From positions 69,829,521 to 69,893,520 of the forward strand of contig CANTUZ010000001.1 of assembly GCA_947846985.1 (NCBI GenBank): 64,000 bases of DNA. The letters are read 5' to 3'. Within the stretch, counting starts at the first letter, position 1. Every line of letters begins with the position of its first letter. This stretch comes from Fratercula arctica. Taxonomy: Eukaryota > Chordata > Aves > Charadriiformes > Alcidae. The position numbers and the translations under genes were made by a program. Below the pieces are notes generated by a model that worked only from the letters and a program-made list of their open reading frames with translations, was not told the origin of the DNA and did no database searches. Of this stretch, positions 26,601-38,600 are shown piece after piece.

Positions 26601-29600
26601 GTCTTTAAAAGCAAGAGGTCAAGCAGTCTGTTTAGATGTTAGATAGGCAGCAAGTGACTCAGCAGAGCTAAAATCTTGCCAAGTTGACTTCTGTTAGACT
26701 TAAAGCAAAGAAAAACATTTGACAGTGAGGACATAATTTTAAGTGTCCTGATACTTTTAGGCGTTTTGTTAGGCTTCTGTGTTATTTCCTTTAATTTAAA
26801 ACGCTTGGAAGGTAACATAGGGGTCACACACAAGGAGTTATCGCAGTTCAGACTTGCCGTTCGCTTTGAAGTGCTGGAGTTGGCATCAGTCCAGGATCCC
26901 ATAATGTGCAAGTCGGGAACTGCGCTTGGGAAGAATTGCTGAGTTTTCTGAAAAGTAGGGAACAAGACAATTGCATCTTCTCATCTTTTATTCTTCTGAT
27001 GCATGTGTAAACACTCAATAAACACTATTTTTGCGTAACGAAAGCATTCCTTTTTTTTTCTTAGGTACAGCTTAATACGCTGCATTTGCTTAAAAACCAA
27101 ACCAACGTGGGAATTGTTAAGTTAGAGGAGAACGTTTCAAACAGATTGGGCTGCAGGCAGAAAGGTTGCATTTCTGTTCAGCGTTGGAGGTATTGTGAAA
27201 CTCAAAATGGAAGCCGAGGGACCTGGTGATGTGGTCCCACAGTCGCTGCATCCTTGCCATATCATGTTTAAACAACTGCCTGTCTTGTTTTAGGAGCTAA
27301 TTTCGTTTGTGGGTTTTTTGGAGTTACAGGGTTTGGAGTTTTTTTAACCAGCTCTAATTGTGTTTGGCTGTATTTATGAAGGGAAGCAATTGCTTTAAGC
27401 CCTAGAATTTGCCAGCCTAACAGGAAATCTTGTCATGGTGTGCCACTTTCTAATAAAACTTCTTATTTGAGCTCACAGAGGTAAGTGCTGACAGCATTTC
27501 ATCCTCATGCTACCATTTTTCTTTCCATGATCCCTCCCACCAGCAGCCTGGCCCCTGTTTTGGCACTTGCCTCGGGCAGCCCTGGCTGCGATGTGGTCCC
27601 TGCGGTGGCCCTGCCTGACCCTGTGTCATGAGTCATGGGGGGGGCAGGCAGTTCCAGGGATGTCGGGGTTGGCAGCCTTCCCCCGCTGCAGGGTGAGGGG
27701 GTTGGATGCAGTGCTTAGTGAATTTACTCCGATTCGGATGAGGGAAATGTCATTCTTCAGCTTAAAAACATGTGGCTTCTTGTCTGAAAGGCCCCACACC
27801 TGGAGCCGGCAGCCCTGAGAGATGCAGCGAACCCCTGAAAACTCAGAAACTGCAGATTTTGGAGCATTAGAAACAGTCAGCTCTTAAATAAAAAGACAGA
27901 CTCTGCCTCGACAGAGGTCCTGCTCTTCTGTGTAATGCCTCTTTTCCCATAAAGGTGTAGAAATTTTAACAGCCGAGTGGATGAAGGGGAGGGTCTTACC
28001 TTCCCAGCACAATAGCAGGAGAGCAGAGCTCTATCCAGACCTGGCTGCAGATGCTATCAGCAGCATTCATCTGTGCTGTGCAGAAATGGAAAATATTTTA
28101 GTGGTGAGTTAACTAAAAGGCATATCCTGATCCACCTTTGTCACAATAGCAGATCGCTGCGGGCACTTATCAGAGTTGCTCTCACTGTGGAACTTTAACT
28201 CGGGAGCAACCTTTTTGTCTTCCGTCACAAAGAGGGTTTCTCTTTGTTCTTTGTGAAAAACAGGAGACTATTTGTCTGTTTTCCTTGGATAATATTATTA
28301 AGGAAGATAATGTTTGAGAAGGAAGCAGCAGCTGGTCGAGCACATTCTGTCTTTTCTGTTGGTGGCAGATACAGATCCTCCCTTTGCAGGTCTCGGTTTG
28401 TTCTGGATTGTCTTCCTCCCTGTTTTTCACATGGATTTAGTTTCCTCTATGGATTAAACTGAAATAAAAAAAAAAACCCAAACAAACAATTGATTTACTT
28501 ACTGAAGCAGAGGCTTCATCTGTCTCAACTTACATGTAAACAGCAGGGCTGGGGTAGGGGGAAGGTATCTGTAGAAGAGGAGGGTGATGGAAGGAGCGGA
28601 GAGGGGATTTACAGCACCAAGGTACCACTCCCTGCTATGCTTCAGCCCACGCTTTAAATTCTTTGAATGGAACAAAGTCAAGCGTTTTTTTTTTTTTCCT
28701 TTTTGCCTTTTTTTTTTTTTTCCCCTAAGGTGAATCATGTTTGGAAAAATTTAGTTCTAGTAAAGAAAATGATAGAATTTAAGCCCTAATGTTTCTGGAG
28801 CTGCTGGTGGTGAGCTAATAGCCATGGCCTGTTTATAATGTAATTGCATAGCTCTGTAAATTACCGCAGACTTCTTCATTAAAAAGGAGGAGAAAAAAAA
28901 ATCCCCAAAGCCAAATCTGTATAACCATAAGTTCAGTAATGAAAGCTTCATTGATTTAAACTTTTTCTCTCCACATAAATGTGGATGGGTGGCTAGAAGG
29001 AAGCCAAGTCTGAACTGAGCGTAGCTGGTGCTGTTATTCCCAACTGAGTTTTAAGTGACCTGAAACTGTTTTGCATCTTGCAACTGTTCTGAGGGCTCTC
29101 AGAGGCCGGTACCTCTGCACGTCAAGGATGCCATGATGTAAATGCCGCCATCATTAACTCTCTTATTACTGACCGCTTTGGAAGTACTCATCGAGCAAAT
29201 GCATTAGGTTTGGGTGCGGATGCAAATCCCTGGGGTGATGTTGGTAATGCTACTGGGAAGGGAAACAAGGAACATAAAGCTAATCTCCATTGCTCAATGT
29301 ATGTTCATCAGATGAAAGATTTAGTTGTCTCCTGGGCATTGAAATCTGTAACTCTTTGAGGCTGGAAGGTGGTACAGCAGCCATAGAAAATGCATGGTTA
29401 AATAATAATTAAAAAAAAAACAAACAACAAACTGGCTGATTTAAATTAGTGTTCTTACCTTTCCTAGTACTACAGTAGTTGCTTTTGATCTTATTGTTAG
29501 ACAAGCATATGTTGATGATGACGATTCTTTTTTGTATTTCAAAGTCGGTCTTTTATCAATCTGTTCACATAGGCGGTGAAGATTGCTGTGCACGGTGCTT

Positions 29601-32600
29601 TTAGTCTGTATCCCTCGCTCTTGGCGGGGCTGACAAGGAAACGAACTTTGCGCTGGATGTCCTGGCTTTCGGGGTCTTGTGATTCGCTCTTACTGCTTTC
29701 TCTTAAGGGATCTTGAAGCCAGAGCGCAGAATGAATTCTTTCGGGCCTTCTTCAGATTGCCCAGGAAGGAGAAGCTGCATGAAGTTGTAGACTGTTCTCT
29801 CTGGACGCCGTTTAGTCGCTGTCACACAGCGGGAAGGATGTATACTTCAGACAGTTATATCTGTTTTGCCAGCAAAGAAAATGGCTGCTGCAATGTTATC
29901 ATCCCACTTAGAGAGGTAGAGTTGTTTGTTTGTTTCATTTTGGGTCCCTGTCTGCCTTTTCTGCTGTAAGCATCCACTGTCACTTGACTTATCTGAAAAC
30001 TGTCATTTGATGGAAAGGAGTAGGACGCTTGTGTGTATCATGCTTGTTGTAAAACTTGTTCTGGGACTCATTAGGGCATGAGTTCTTAAAAATATGTATG
30101 GGTGACCCAACATGATCCTCAAAGTGGAGCATGGACAGGGAACGCAGTAGGACAGAGCACTGCAAAACCGAGTCTGCTTGGTCCAAGAGATGGACAGTGC
30201 TCCTCTCCCAGCTCAACAAATGCATACGTCCAGCTTGATGTTGATGGAGACTTCAGCTTGGGCCCTTCTGGCAGTGTAAAAGCATCCTTGCGTGGGATCA
30301 ACGCTTAGAAGTGTTGAAGCTCTCCCTCCGTAGACAGACTCTAGCAAACTTGTGGATACTTTGCAGACCTGTAGGGCAGAGAGAAAAAGGGGATGTTCTG
30401 GAGGCAATGACAAGCTGCCACATTTCCATGAAATCAGACACTTATTTAAATGGAACGGAGGATGCATGGGAAGGTGGTGGGAGTAAAAGAGGAGAAGGAA
30501 GCTGTCAGCAAACACCTGCCTGATCTGCTGTGGATACAAGGCTGTTATGATCTTTTAATTAAAGCTTTCCTTTCATCCTCAACTAATAACAGAGTAACAT
30601 CAAAATATCCTAACTGTAGCAACTTCTCTTCCACTGTTAACAGAAATAGACAACAATAAGAGAACAGTGTTATATACTTAATCAGAGCAACAAAACACCT
30701 GTTTTCCCCTGTCCTCAGGAGTGTGAAAGTAAATTTCCTCCTCCATCCCCCAGAATTTGATGAAGTTGATAATTTTCTAAATCTTGTTTTAATCGTCAGT
30801 CCCCTTTCTTTTTTTCCTCTCGGTCCACTCTCCAGAAGTGTACCTCAAAGTCTTTAAAAAAAAAAAAAAAAGAAAAAAAGGCAGCTGGGATACTTTTTGG
30901 TACCTGCTTTGAGCTTCTGAAGAGCTTCAGGTAGTAGCATGTGGCTGATCAAGGAAAGCCAATATGAATAATCATGTTTAAAGTGTGTGTGTAAATGAAT
31001 GCTGTGTTTATACATTTTGGTACGTGTAGAATATTTGAAGATGTTTCTCTGGATGTGCTGTACAGTGTGTTTTCTGTAATGTTTCTGGAAAAGGTAATCA
31101 GTATAGAGAAGATGGAGGACACAAGCCTTCTCCCTAATCCCATCATTGTTAGCATAAGGAGCAAGACCGCCTTTCAGTTCATTGAGCTAAAGGACCGTGA
31201 TACTTTGGTGGAGAACCTGCTCCAGAGGCTGAAAGAAGTGAACTCCAGAAACCCAGTGCACTGTAACAACTTGCAAAATAAGAACCAGGTACTGAACTTC
31301 TGGATTTTTATTTTGGATTATGAATTCAATGTGTTTATCCATTGGTCTGTTGTCCTGCCTTCCTCAGGGGGTTGATCTTGGGCCAGCGCTGTCTGATGCC
31401 TTCTTTAATGACCTGCCTGATGGGATGGAGCACACCCATAGCATGGTTGTGATTGACACGCTGGGGGGAGCAGTGAATACGATGGAGGGCAGGGCTACCC
31501 TTCACAGAGACCTCAACGATCTGGAGAAATGGGCTGACGGAGACCTCATGAAGTTCAATCAAAGCAAATGCAAAAACCTGGGAGGGTGACACCATGCGAC
31601 AGGAGGAGCTGGGGGCCAGCTGGATGGAGAGCAGGCATGTGGAAAAGGCAGGGGGTCATGGTGGACAACAAGTTGAGCTTGTAAGTCATCAGTGTGCTCT
31701 TACAGTGAAGAGGGACAACAGCATGTGGGGTTGTACTAGCAGGAGTGTGACCAGCAGGTCAAGGGATGTTACTGTTTCCTTTTATTCAGCACTTCTGAGG
31801 CTGATCAGGAGTACTGTGTCCCATTTTGACTCCACCACACAATAAAAGCATTGACAAATTGGAGTAAGTTTAGTGGAGGGCCATGAGATGGTCGGGGGCT
31901 GGAGCACATGCTTTATGAGGAGAGGCTGAGGGAGCAGGGCTTGTTCAGCCTTTCTTCCGCTAGCTAATGGGGAATTACAGAGAAGATGGAGTCAGGCTCT
32001 TCTCGGAGGTGCCAGCTACAAGATGAGTGGCAACAGCCACAAGTTGCAGCAAGGGAAAATCCGATTAGATAAAAAGAGAAAAATTTCCCCTCGAGGGTGA
32101 GCAGAGCTGGACCAGGCTGCCCAGAGAGGCTGCGGACTCCCCTTCCTTGGAGCTGCTCAACTCAACTGGACACAGCCCTCAGCAGTCTGGTCTGAGGGGC
32201 CCTGCTGTGAGCAAGGGATTGAAAAAGGCGATCCCCTCCAACCTAAATTATTCTTCGATTTTGTTTTTCAAATCCTAACCAAAGTAGAAGGTTGTTTGGT
32301 GGTTTGTCATGAAGGACACTTAGAATTTGCTGTCAACTTCTGTTTTAAAGTAAGACCCCCTTTTCCAACATAGAAATGAATGATAATTGGTATGAAGTCT
32401 TGAGTGAGGCCTTTCCTCCTGAGAGGTGTGAAAGGTTTTGATGCAAAAGGCAAAGGCTAACCCAGCTCCGTGTCTTGAAGACAGCTGAGGATGTAGTTCT
32501 TAACCTCTTCTCAGTCATCACCACTTTGATTCTGTGTTGCAGAACGCTTCTGCCTTCGGATCCACTTGCGTGCTCAGAGACGGTGAGTCTGTGTGTCCGG

Positions 32601-35600
32601 GAACAGAGGTTTCTCAAAGCAAGGAGAGCAGCGAATGCGGAAAGGAGAGCAGTTATTTGCTTAATGCAGAAGCACTAAGGTCGGACTTTCATCAGGCAGG
32701 AATGGCAGGCCTTGATTTTGGAAAGGTATGTAACATTTGAAGGAAGTTGTAAGAGTTTGAGGTTGGTTTTTTTTTTTAAAAAAGCTGGGGTAACATTCAA
32801 ACAGATACTCATTTTTAGTAAAATGAACACTGGAGAAGTTACAGATGGGATAACGGCTTTTCTATTGCTTGGATTTTTTTCTTCTCCCTCCCCCCAGTTT
32901 CTTTCTGGTGAATATTTGTATTTTTCTCCCTGTCTGATCAGTTCTGCTTGCCCCTGTGTGGTGAGTTCCATATACAAAATGGGGAAGCTGTAGTCCTTAG
33001 AGCAGACTTCCCATATCCATTAGTAACGGAAACACCTTGCAGAATTTCTAATACGTGAAATGTTTCTGTTTACCAGTTCTCACATTCACACAATTTGTTC
33101 TTTTAAAAGATACCTTCTTGTTCCCAGTCTAGGGAGCAGATCAAGGAGAGCCTGTGGGATGACCATTTTGTAGAATATGGCAGAACCGTGTGCATGTTTC
33201 GCACGGAGAAGATCAGAAAACTTGTTGCAATGGGAATCCCTGAATCCTTAAGAGGCAAACTCTGGCTGCTTTTCTCAGGTGAGCACTCTTAGAAAAGTTA
33301 GCTGTAGGCATCATCTGATTCTGAACATGGCAAAAGGTTTAGGCAAGAAATCTCCCAAGGGCAAGTAAATGTCATTTACATGATAGTGCTTACAGAAGAG
33401 AGATGATCAGCTACTGAACTAATAACTGCAAGGAAGTACCTACGTAGATCTGTAGAAATTTTATCTCTGGATAATATGACATGATGTGCAGAAGAATTGA
33501 AATAACATCTGCTTCATCTGTGTAATTTAAAATTTAATGTCATGTTTTCATAGAATAATGTTTGTCTTCCAGCGACAATTAGATTGCAGCTTAAATATTG
33601 CTTTAACCCTAGACAAATCTAATTATTGCAAAATAATGACATCTTAAAGTCGGCAGTCCCTACTCCTGCTTCTTGTTGAATGTTGGCAGGGGTAGCAGAA
33701 ACTGGAGGTGGAAAAAACGACTCGTTTCATCCACAGATCTGGCAGAGCTAGAATGTGTTTACAATATGAGCTCAAGTTTAGTCCTTGATCCAGTATATGA
33801 CATGTTCAAATATTTGTAAAAAGTATTCCTTCACGTGGGGGTTTTCCTCCTCGGAGGGTGCAAACAGCGCTGAGTACATTTCTCCCAGTAATGCTTTCTG
33901 CTGGGGAAGTTTTCTGCTCAATGTCAATATTAAGGTGACGTTGGGTGATATAAGCTTTGCTGATATTTATTTTGTTTTCAAGACACGCATTCTGATAGGA
34001 CTTTATTTCTTTTACGTCTGGAGATTTCACTAAATTCACAGACCCTGGGGAAAACCATCTCGCTTAACGTCCTTTCGAGCACTAATACCCACAACATTAA
34101 GCGTAGCATCATCTCAATCCACTTGCGTCTTCCTCTTCCTCTCTCCCTGCTGCCGTCAGACGCCGTGACGGATCTCGCCTCGCATCCTGGTTACTACGGA
34201 CATCTGGTGGAGGCGTCCATGGGCAAGTGCTGTATGGCGACAGAGGAGATCGAGCGTGACCTCCACCGCTCGCTGCCTGAGCATCCCGCCTTCCAGAGCG
34301 AGACGGGGATAGCTGCCCTCAGAAGGGTGCTCACGGCGTACGCGCACAGGAACCCCAAAATAGGATACTGCCAGGTGAGAAACTCCCAGCAGGATAATGC
34401 CTGCTGCTTTCTTCCCCCTCTTTCTGCTCTCTTGGTTTTATCATGCTCTCGGGAGTATTTTCAATGGTGGTTTTGATAAATAACGTCTTTTCAGTTAGGA
34501 AAAATACATAATTTTAGATATTAAGTGTCATTTACTCTGGAAAACAAGTGCATAGGCTGGTACTCTGGCTTAACAAAAGTCTGTCCTCAGCATTTTGCAA
34601 ACTGCATTTAGAGTTAAAGGAGGGGATAAAAAATACATTTCTGATGCTTTTGTGTGTTCGAAAGTGCGTTTCTTACCCAATACTCGGAGACGGTGCAAAG
34701 TAAATTGGCCTGCACAGATGAGATTCATGTAGAACACTGGGGCAGAGGTTTAGCGGACTAAAGTTCTGCTCCTTTCTGCCAAAATTGATGACAAATTATG
34801 AAGTACTTTACCCAGCTGGCCAGCTAAAATAACAACTTTACCTTCTGTGCAGCTCCCTGAATTTTGATTAACATCAGACCGGTTCCAGATCCTTTATCTT
34901 CTTTCAAAATACAAATATGGGGAGGAGGGGGAAGCAGACCCAGAACATCTTGCACTATCAGTTACCTACTTTGTACCTCGGCAAGTCCAGTACTGTACTT
35001 TTCTCCGTTGTTTGCTATTGGTCTTAGGAAAAGCAGTATACACAAGCTTGAAAAACTTGTTATGCCTTTGGGTTGCAATTATGTATTTGCCGTCTATTCC
35101 TTTCTCTTGCTGGTTTTATTTTTTTAGTTGTTTACATCATGTCAGGCTACTTTTCTTTCTTTAAAAATAGCCACAGTTTAGCTTTTGTCAGTAGGATTTG
35201 CTGTCGCTAACAAATCCCATTTTCTCCTTTGCCCTTGTAAGTCTATGAATATTTTGACCTCCGTGTTGCTGTTGTATGCCAAAGAGGAAGAAGCCTTTTG
35301 GCTGCTGGTTGCTGTGTGTGAGCGAATGCTGCCGGATTACTTCAACCACCGAGTGATAGGTGAGCTCGTGCCTCTCTTCTTCCTAACTGGGAAGGGGCAG
35401 CCAAATAGCACCAGGGTGAAGTAAAATGCTCAAGGTCTTCTGAGGTCCAGACCCCATGGGCGAGGGGGTCCGTCGACTCGTGCTGTGTGCAAGGACAGCA
35501 GCGGTGGCTGCTCAGCTTCCAGCTGGGGTTGGTTTTGGTTTGAAGGGTTTGAACTGCAAGAACTATAAATATATGCTCAGCTTTTACATCTGTGGGCTGT

Positions 35601-38600
35601 TGTTTTTTCCGTGTTGGTCAGAAGGAGGTGGGACTTTTGCCTGTTAGGTAAAAATGGAAGAGCTTGCGTGTCTTGGTTAGGATCGCTCAGTATTAGAGAC
35701 TTGAGCTGTTTTAGATGGACCTAGGAAAGATCTGCTAGAGTGGCTATTTCTGATCTGATGTCTCTGACTGCCTGGCTGCTGGAGTAATGCAGGCTTGTGT
35801 CTAAACTGGCCCTGGGTAACGAGGGCTGGTCCAAACCCCTCGGAATGTGAGATGCAGCATCACAGAATAAGCCCAGTCCCTCTGCAGTGCGTGCCGTGTA
35901 CTGCATGTGCTGCCTTTCCTGTTCTTTGCAACACAACTATTTTTAAGACAGTTGTGCAAACACCCGCCGAACACATACAGGAAAGAGGGTCTGAGCAGCT
36001 TGACGCAGTAATTGCAGGTATGCATACTATAAAAAGTATTTGTTCTCTGCAGTCACTTCAGTTTCTCCTCTTACAGAAACGTTGGATGGCTTCTCCCTCC
36101 TTAATGCTTGCCTTACTCTTTAGTTACAGTGTCTGCCGTTACACCATCACCGTAGTGAAGGGGGAGATCAGGGTCACTCGTGAGGAGGTGGGGATAGGAG
36201 GAAATCCCTGGCAGTAGTGGTTCTGGGAGCTAGAAATGGTGTGGGCACTCACATGCTGCCTGGGGAGAAGGAGGAGGTGTCTGAGAAGATTTCTAATCTT
36301 TTGCTTGGAGGATGGGGTTGTCATACCTCCCTCCTGACACTGTGCTGCTACAGTTATTGTCTTGTCACTGAACTGGCAGGTAAGGTAAGTTAAAGCAGAG
36401 TTATTCCAAAGTTAGCTGGATGCTTAGGATGTTTTGTGGTGCTTTGAATGCTATTGGTATTTTCAGCTAGTGGATTGGGCACCGTAACTGTCCCACTTGT
36501 CAGAACTTTGATTCTTGTCTCCAGACATGACTTTAAACTGCCATTTCAATTACTTACTTCCATGTTAGTCTGTCTCCTTCCTTGATTAAAAAAGAAACAC
36601 AGCTTTATCTGCCCTTGTGCGTTTCTAGATATTATCAGCATAGGGCCTGCCTTGATTACTGATGGCTTTGGTGCTTGTGTGTTATTGCCTGTAAGTTGCA
36701 TTCTTCACACCCAAATAAACTTGAACGGTCCCATGTGGACGACCATATCACTGCCCTAAATTGTACCTAATTTGGGGTTTCTGTCTTGCCCGTCACTCGC
36801 CATGGCTACAGCCTACATTGATTGAGTACTCATAGCCTTGGTTGTCCTGTCTCGCTGTTTTCCTGTCCTCTGTACTTAAAGGAAAGGGTGAGAAGTACCC
36901 CGACTCTAAAAAAGGTACTGCCGTATCTTACCCTGGTGCAAAGAGCCAGAGGCTTCAGCTCAGAAGTTCCCCTGCTCCCCCTAATCGAACGGCAGCAGTG
37001 TAGTTTTGCAGCATGGCTGCTTCGCTGAGCAGTTACTTCTGCAGCTCTGATTTACCCTGGACCTTAGCATGGCCAAATCGGTGCTACTGATCTTGTCCTC
37101 CCTGCCCCTCTTCTGGTTCCTGTTGCTTGAGGTAGTGTTCTTGGCTGCACATTCCAGTCGACCTTTTTTTTTGATTTGCAACCAGCTCTTGTCTAAACTT
37201 TGTATTGTTTCTTCCTGCATAACACTTCCAACACCCCACTTTTCCTCTTTGTCCGCACTGCCAACGCTGTTGTCCAGATTTTGATCTTTCTATGACTTTG
37301 TTGATCTCTGACCTTGGTACCCGTCACTGTGCTTTTCCTCTTCAGTGTCAGCCAGAAATCTCAACAGTCCAAACAACTACTGAATTAATGACCAGGCCTT
37401 CTTAGCTCCATCTTCTCTTGCGTCTTTTTCTTTATGGCATTCAGAATATTTTTAAAATTTATTTGGTTTAAAGTTTTGCTTTCAAAACGTAAGCGATTCA
37501 GTCCTACTCAGCCTTTTTACTTTTACCACATAACCATCTCCCTCCTTCAGCCATGCCAGCTACAACCAGTCTGTCTTTTAACAAGCATTTACATCATTTC
37601 ACTTGCAAATGGGAAAAGCCTGCAGGCAGGGCTGGCACTCCGTCTCTCCTCCTTCAGGAACTGTCTCCATCCTTCTCCCTTCTGCAATGCATAGAGGAAA
37701 CTATAAGCAGATAGCTGCAAGATAGAAGCAGGTTGTCCTTGGGTCAAGAGTGGTGACAAGGGTCATGCGTATCCTTTTCTCATGTTACCATGACTTTTCC
37801 ATCCTCTCCGTAAACCATCAGGCCATCTCACCCCACTTTATCTGTTAGGCTGTCATAATTTTGCTGTTACAATTCTTGAAACAGTGGAAAACCTCACTTC
37901 ATTTCTCTGATTTGCCTTTTCAGTCTTGGAGATGTCATTTAGTTTGCATCTTGGGTCATCATTTTTAAATGGATACCCTGGCATTTTCCTACCTCGTTAT
38001 GGTTTCATGCTAGAATACATTAGAGGTTCAGTTGCCTGATCAGATGTCATGGTTTCTGGGAGCCTAGTGAAAAAGTGGGCATAAAAGTCACTTTGAATAC
38101 ACATGCTTGACTTTCATCTACAGTGTCAACATTTAATTATAATACGATCTTCTGCAAAAGATCTGGGCAGCATCGCGCATTTCTTTTAAACCTCTGCTTT
38201 TGCCAGTCTCTCACATGCTTGCCTCTGAGCCTGGAATTATATTTTTATATGTGTCTCCCTATAAGTCTCCGTCTTCCTTCAAATACACCTAAAACTGACT
38301 CTATTTTTTGGGTCTATATTAACTATTACATTAAGCTTGTTAAAAAACCCAAACAAACAAACCCCTGCCCTCTGCTGAGTAACCCCAGCCCGTTTTCTCC
38401 TCTGTTGTCTTTACCCGTCTTATTTATGACCATCAGATGTGAGAAGGCTACCTCTTGAAAGCAAAGCACCGTGCTTGATGTGTTTCTCAGAAGCTCTTTG
38501 CATGTCCCTGGGCACTTCTTTTTGATTTGTGGTGCTGCAATGTCTGTTCAGCCACCAGCAGAAGCTTTTTGCGGCTTGATGTGAACAGCTCTAAAGACAG

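Larger units (their letters stand above)
22208..29707 (+). other. TBC1D8: TBC1D8 intron 5
   Basis: At 7.5 kb this is the largest complete intron in the window. It contains a 23-bp palindrome (24745-24767), an old CR1/L3-like remnant (25340-26560) and poly-T/poly-A tracts. Short ORFs inside it have no flanking splice sites that fit the protein. Confidence 0.82.

Noticed and set aside
31320..31589. 89-residue frame following TBC1D8 exon 7
   Set aside because: Intron read-through into a dead CR1 reverse transcriptase remnant, not an extra exon.
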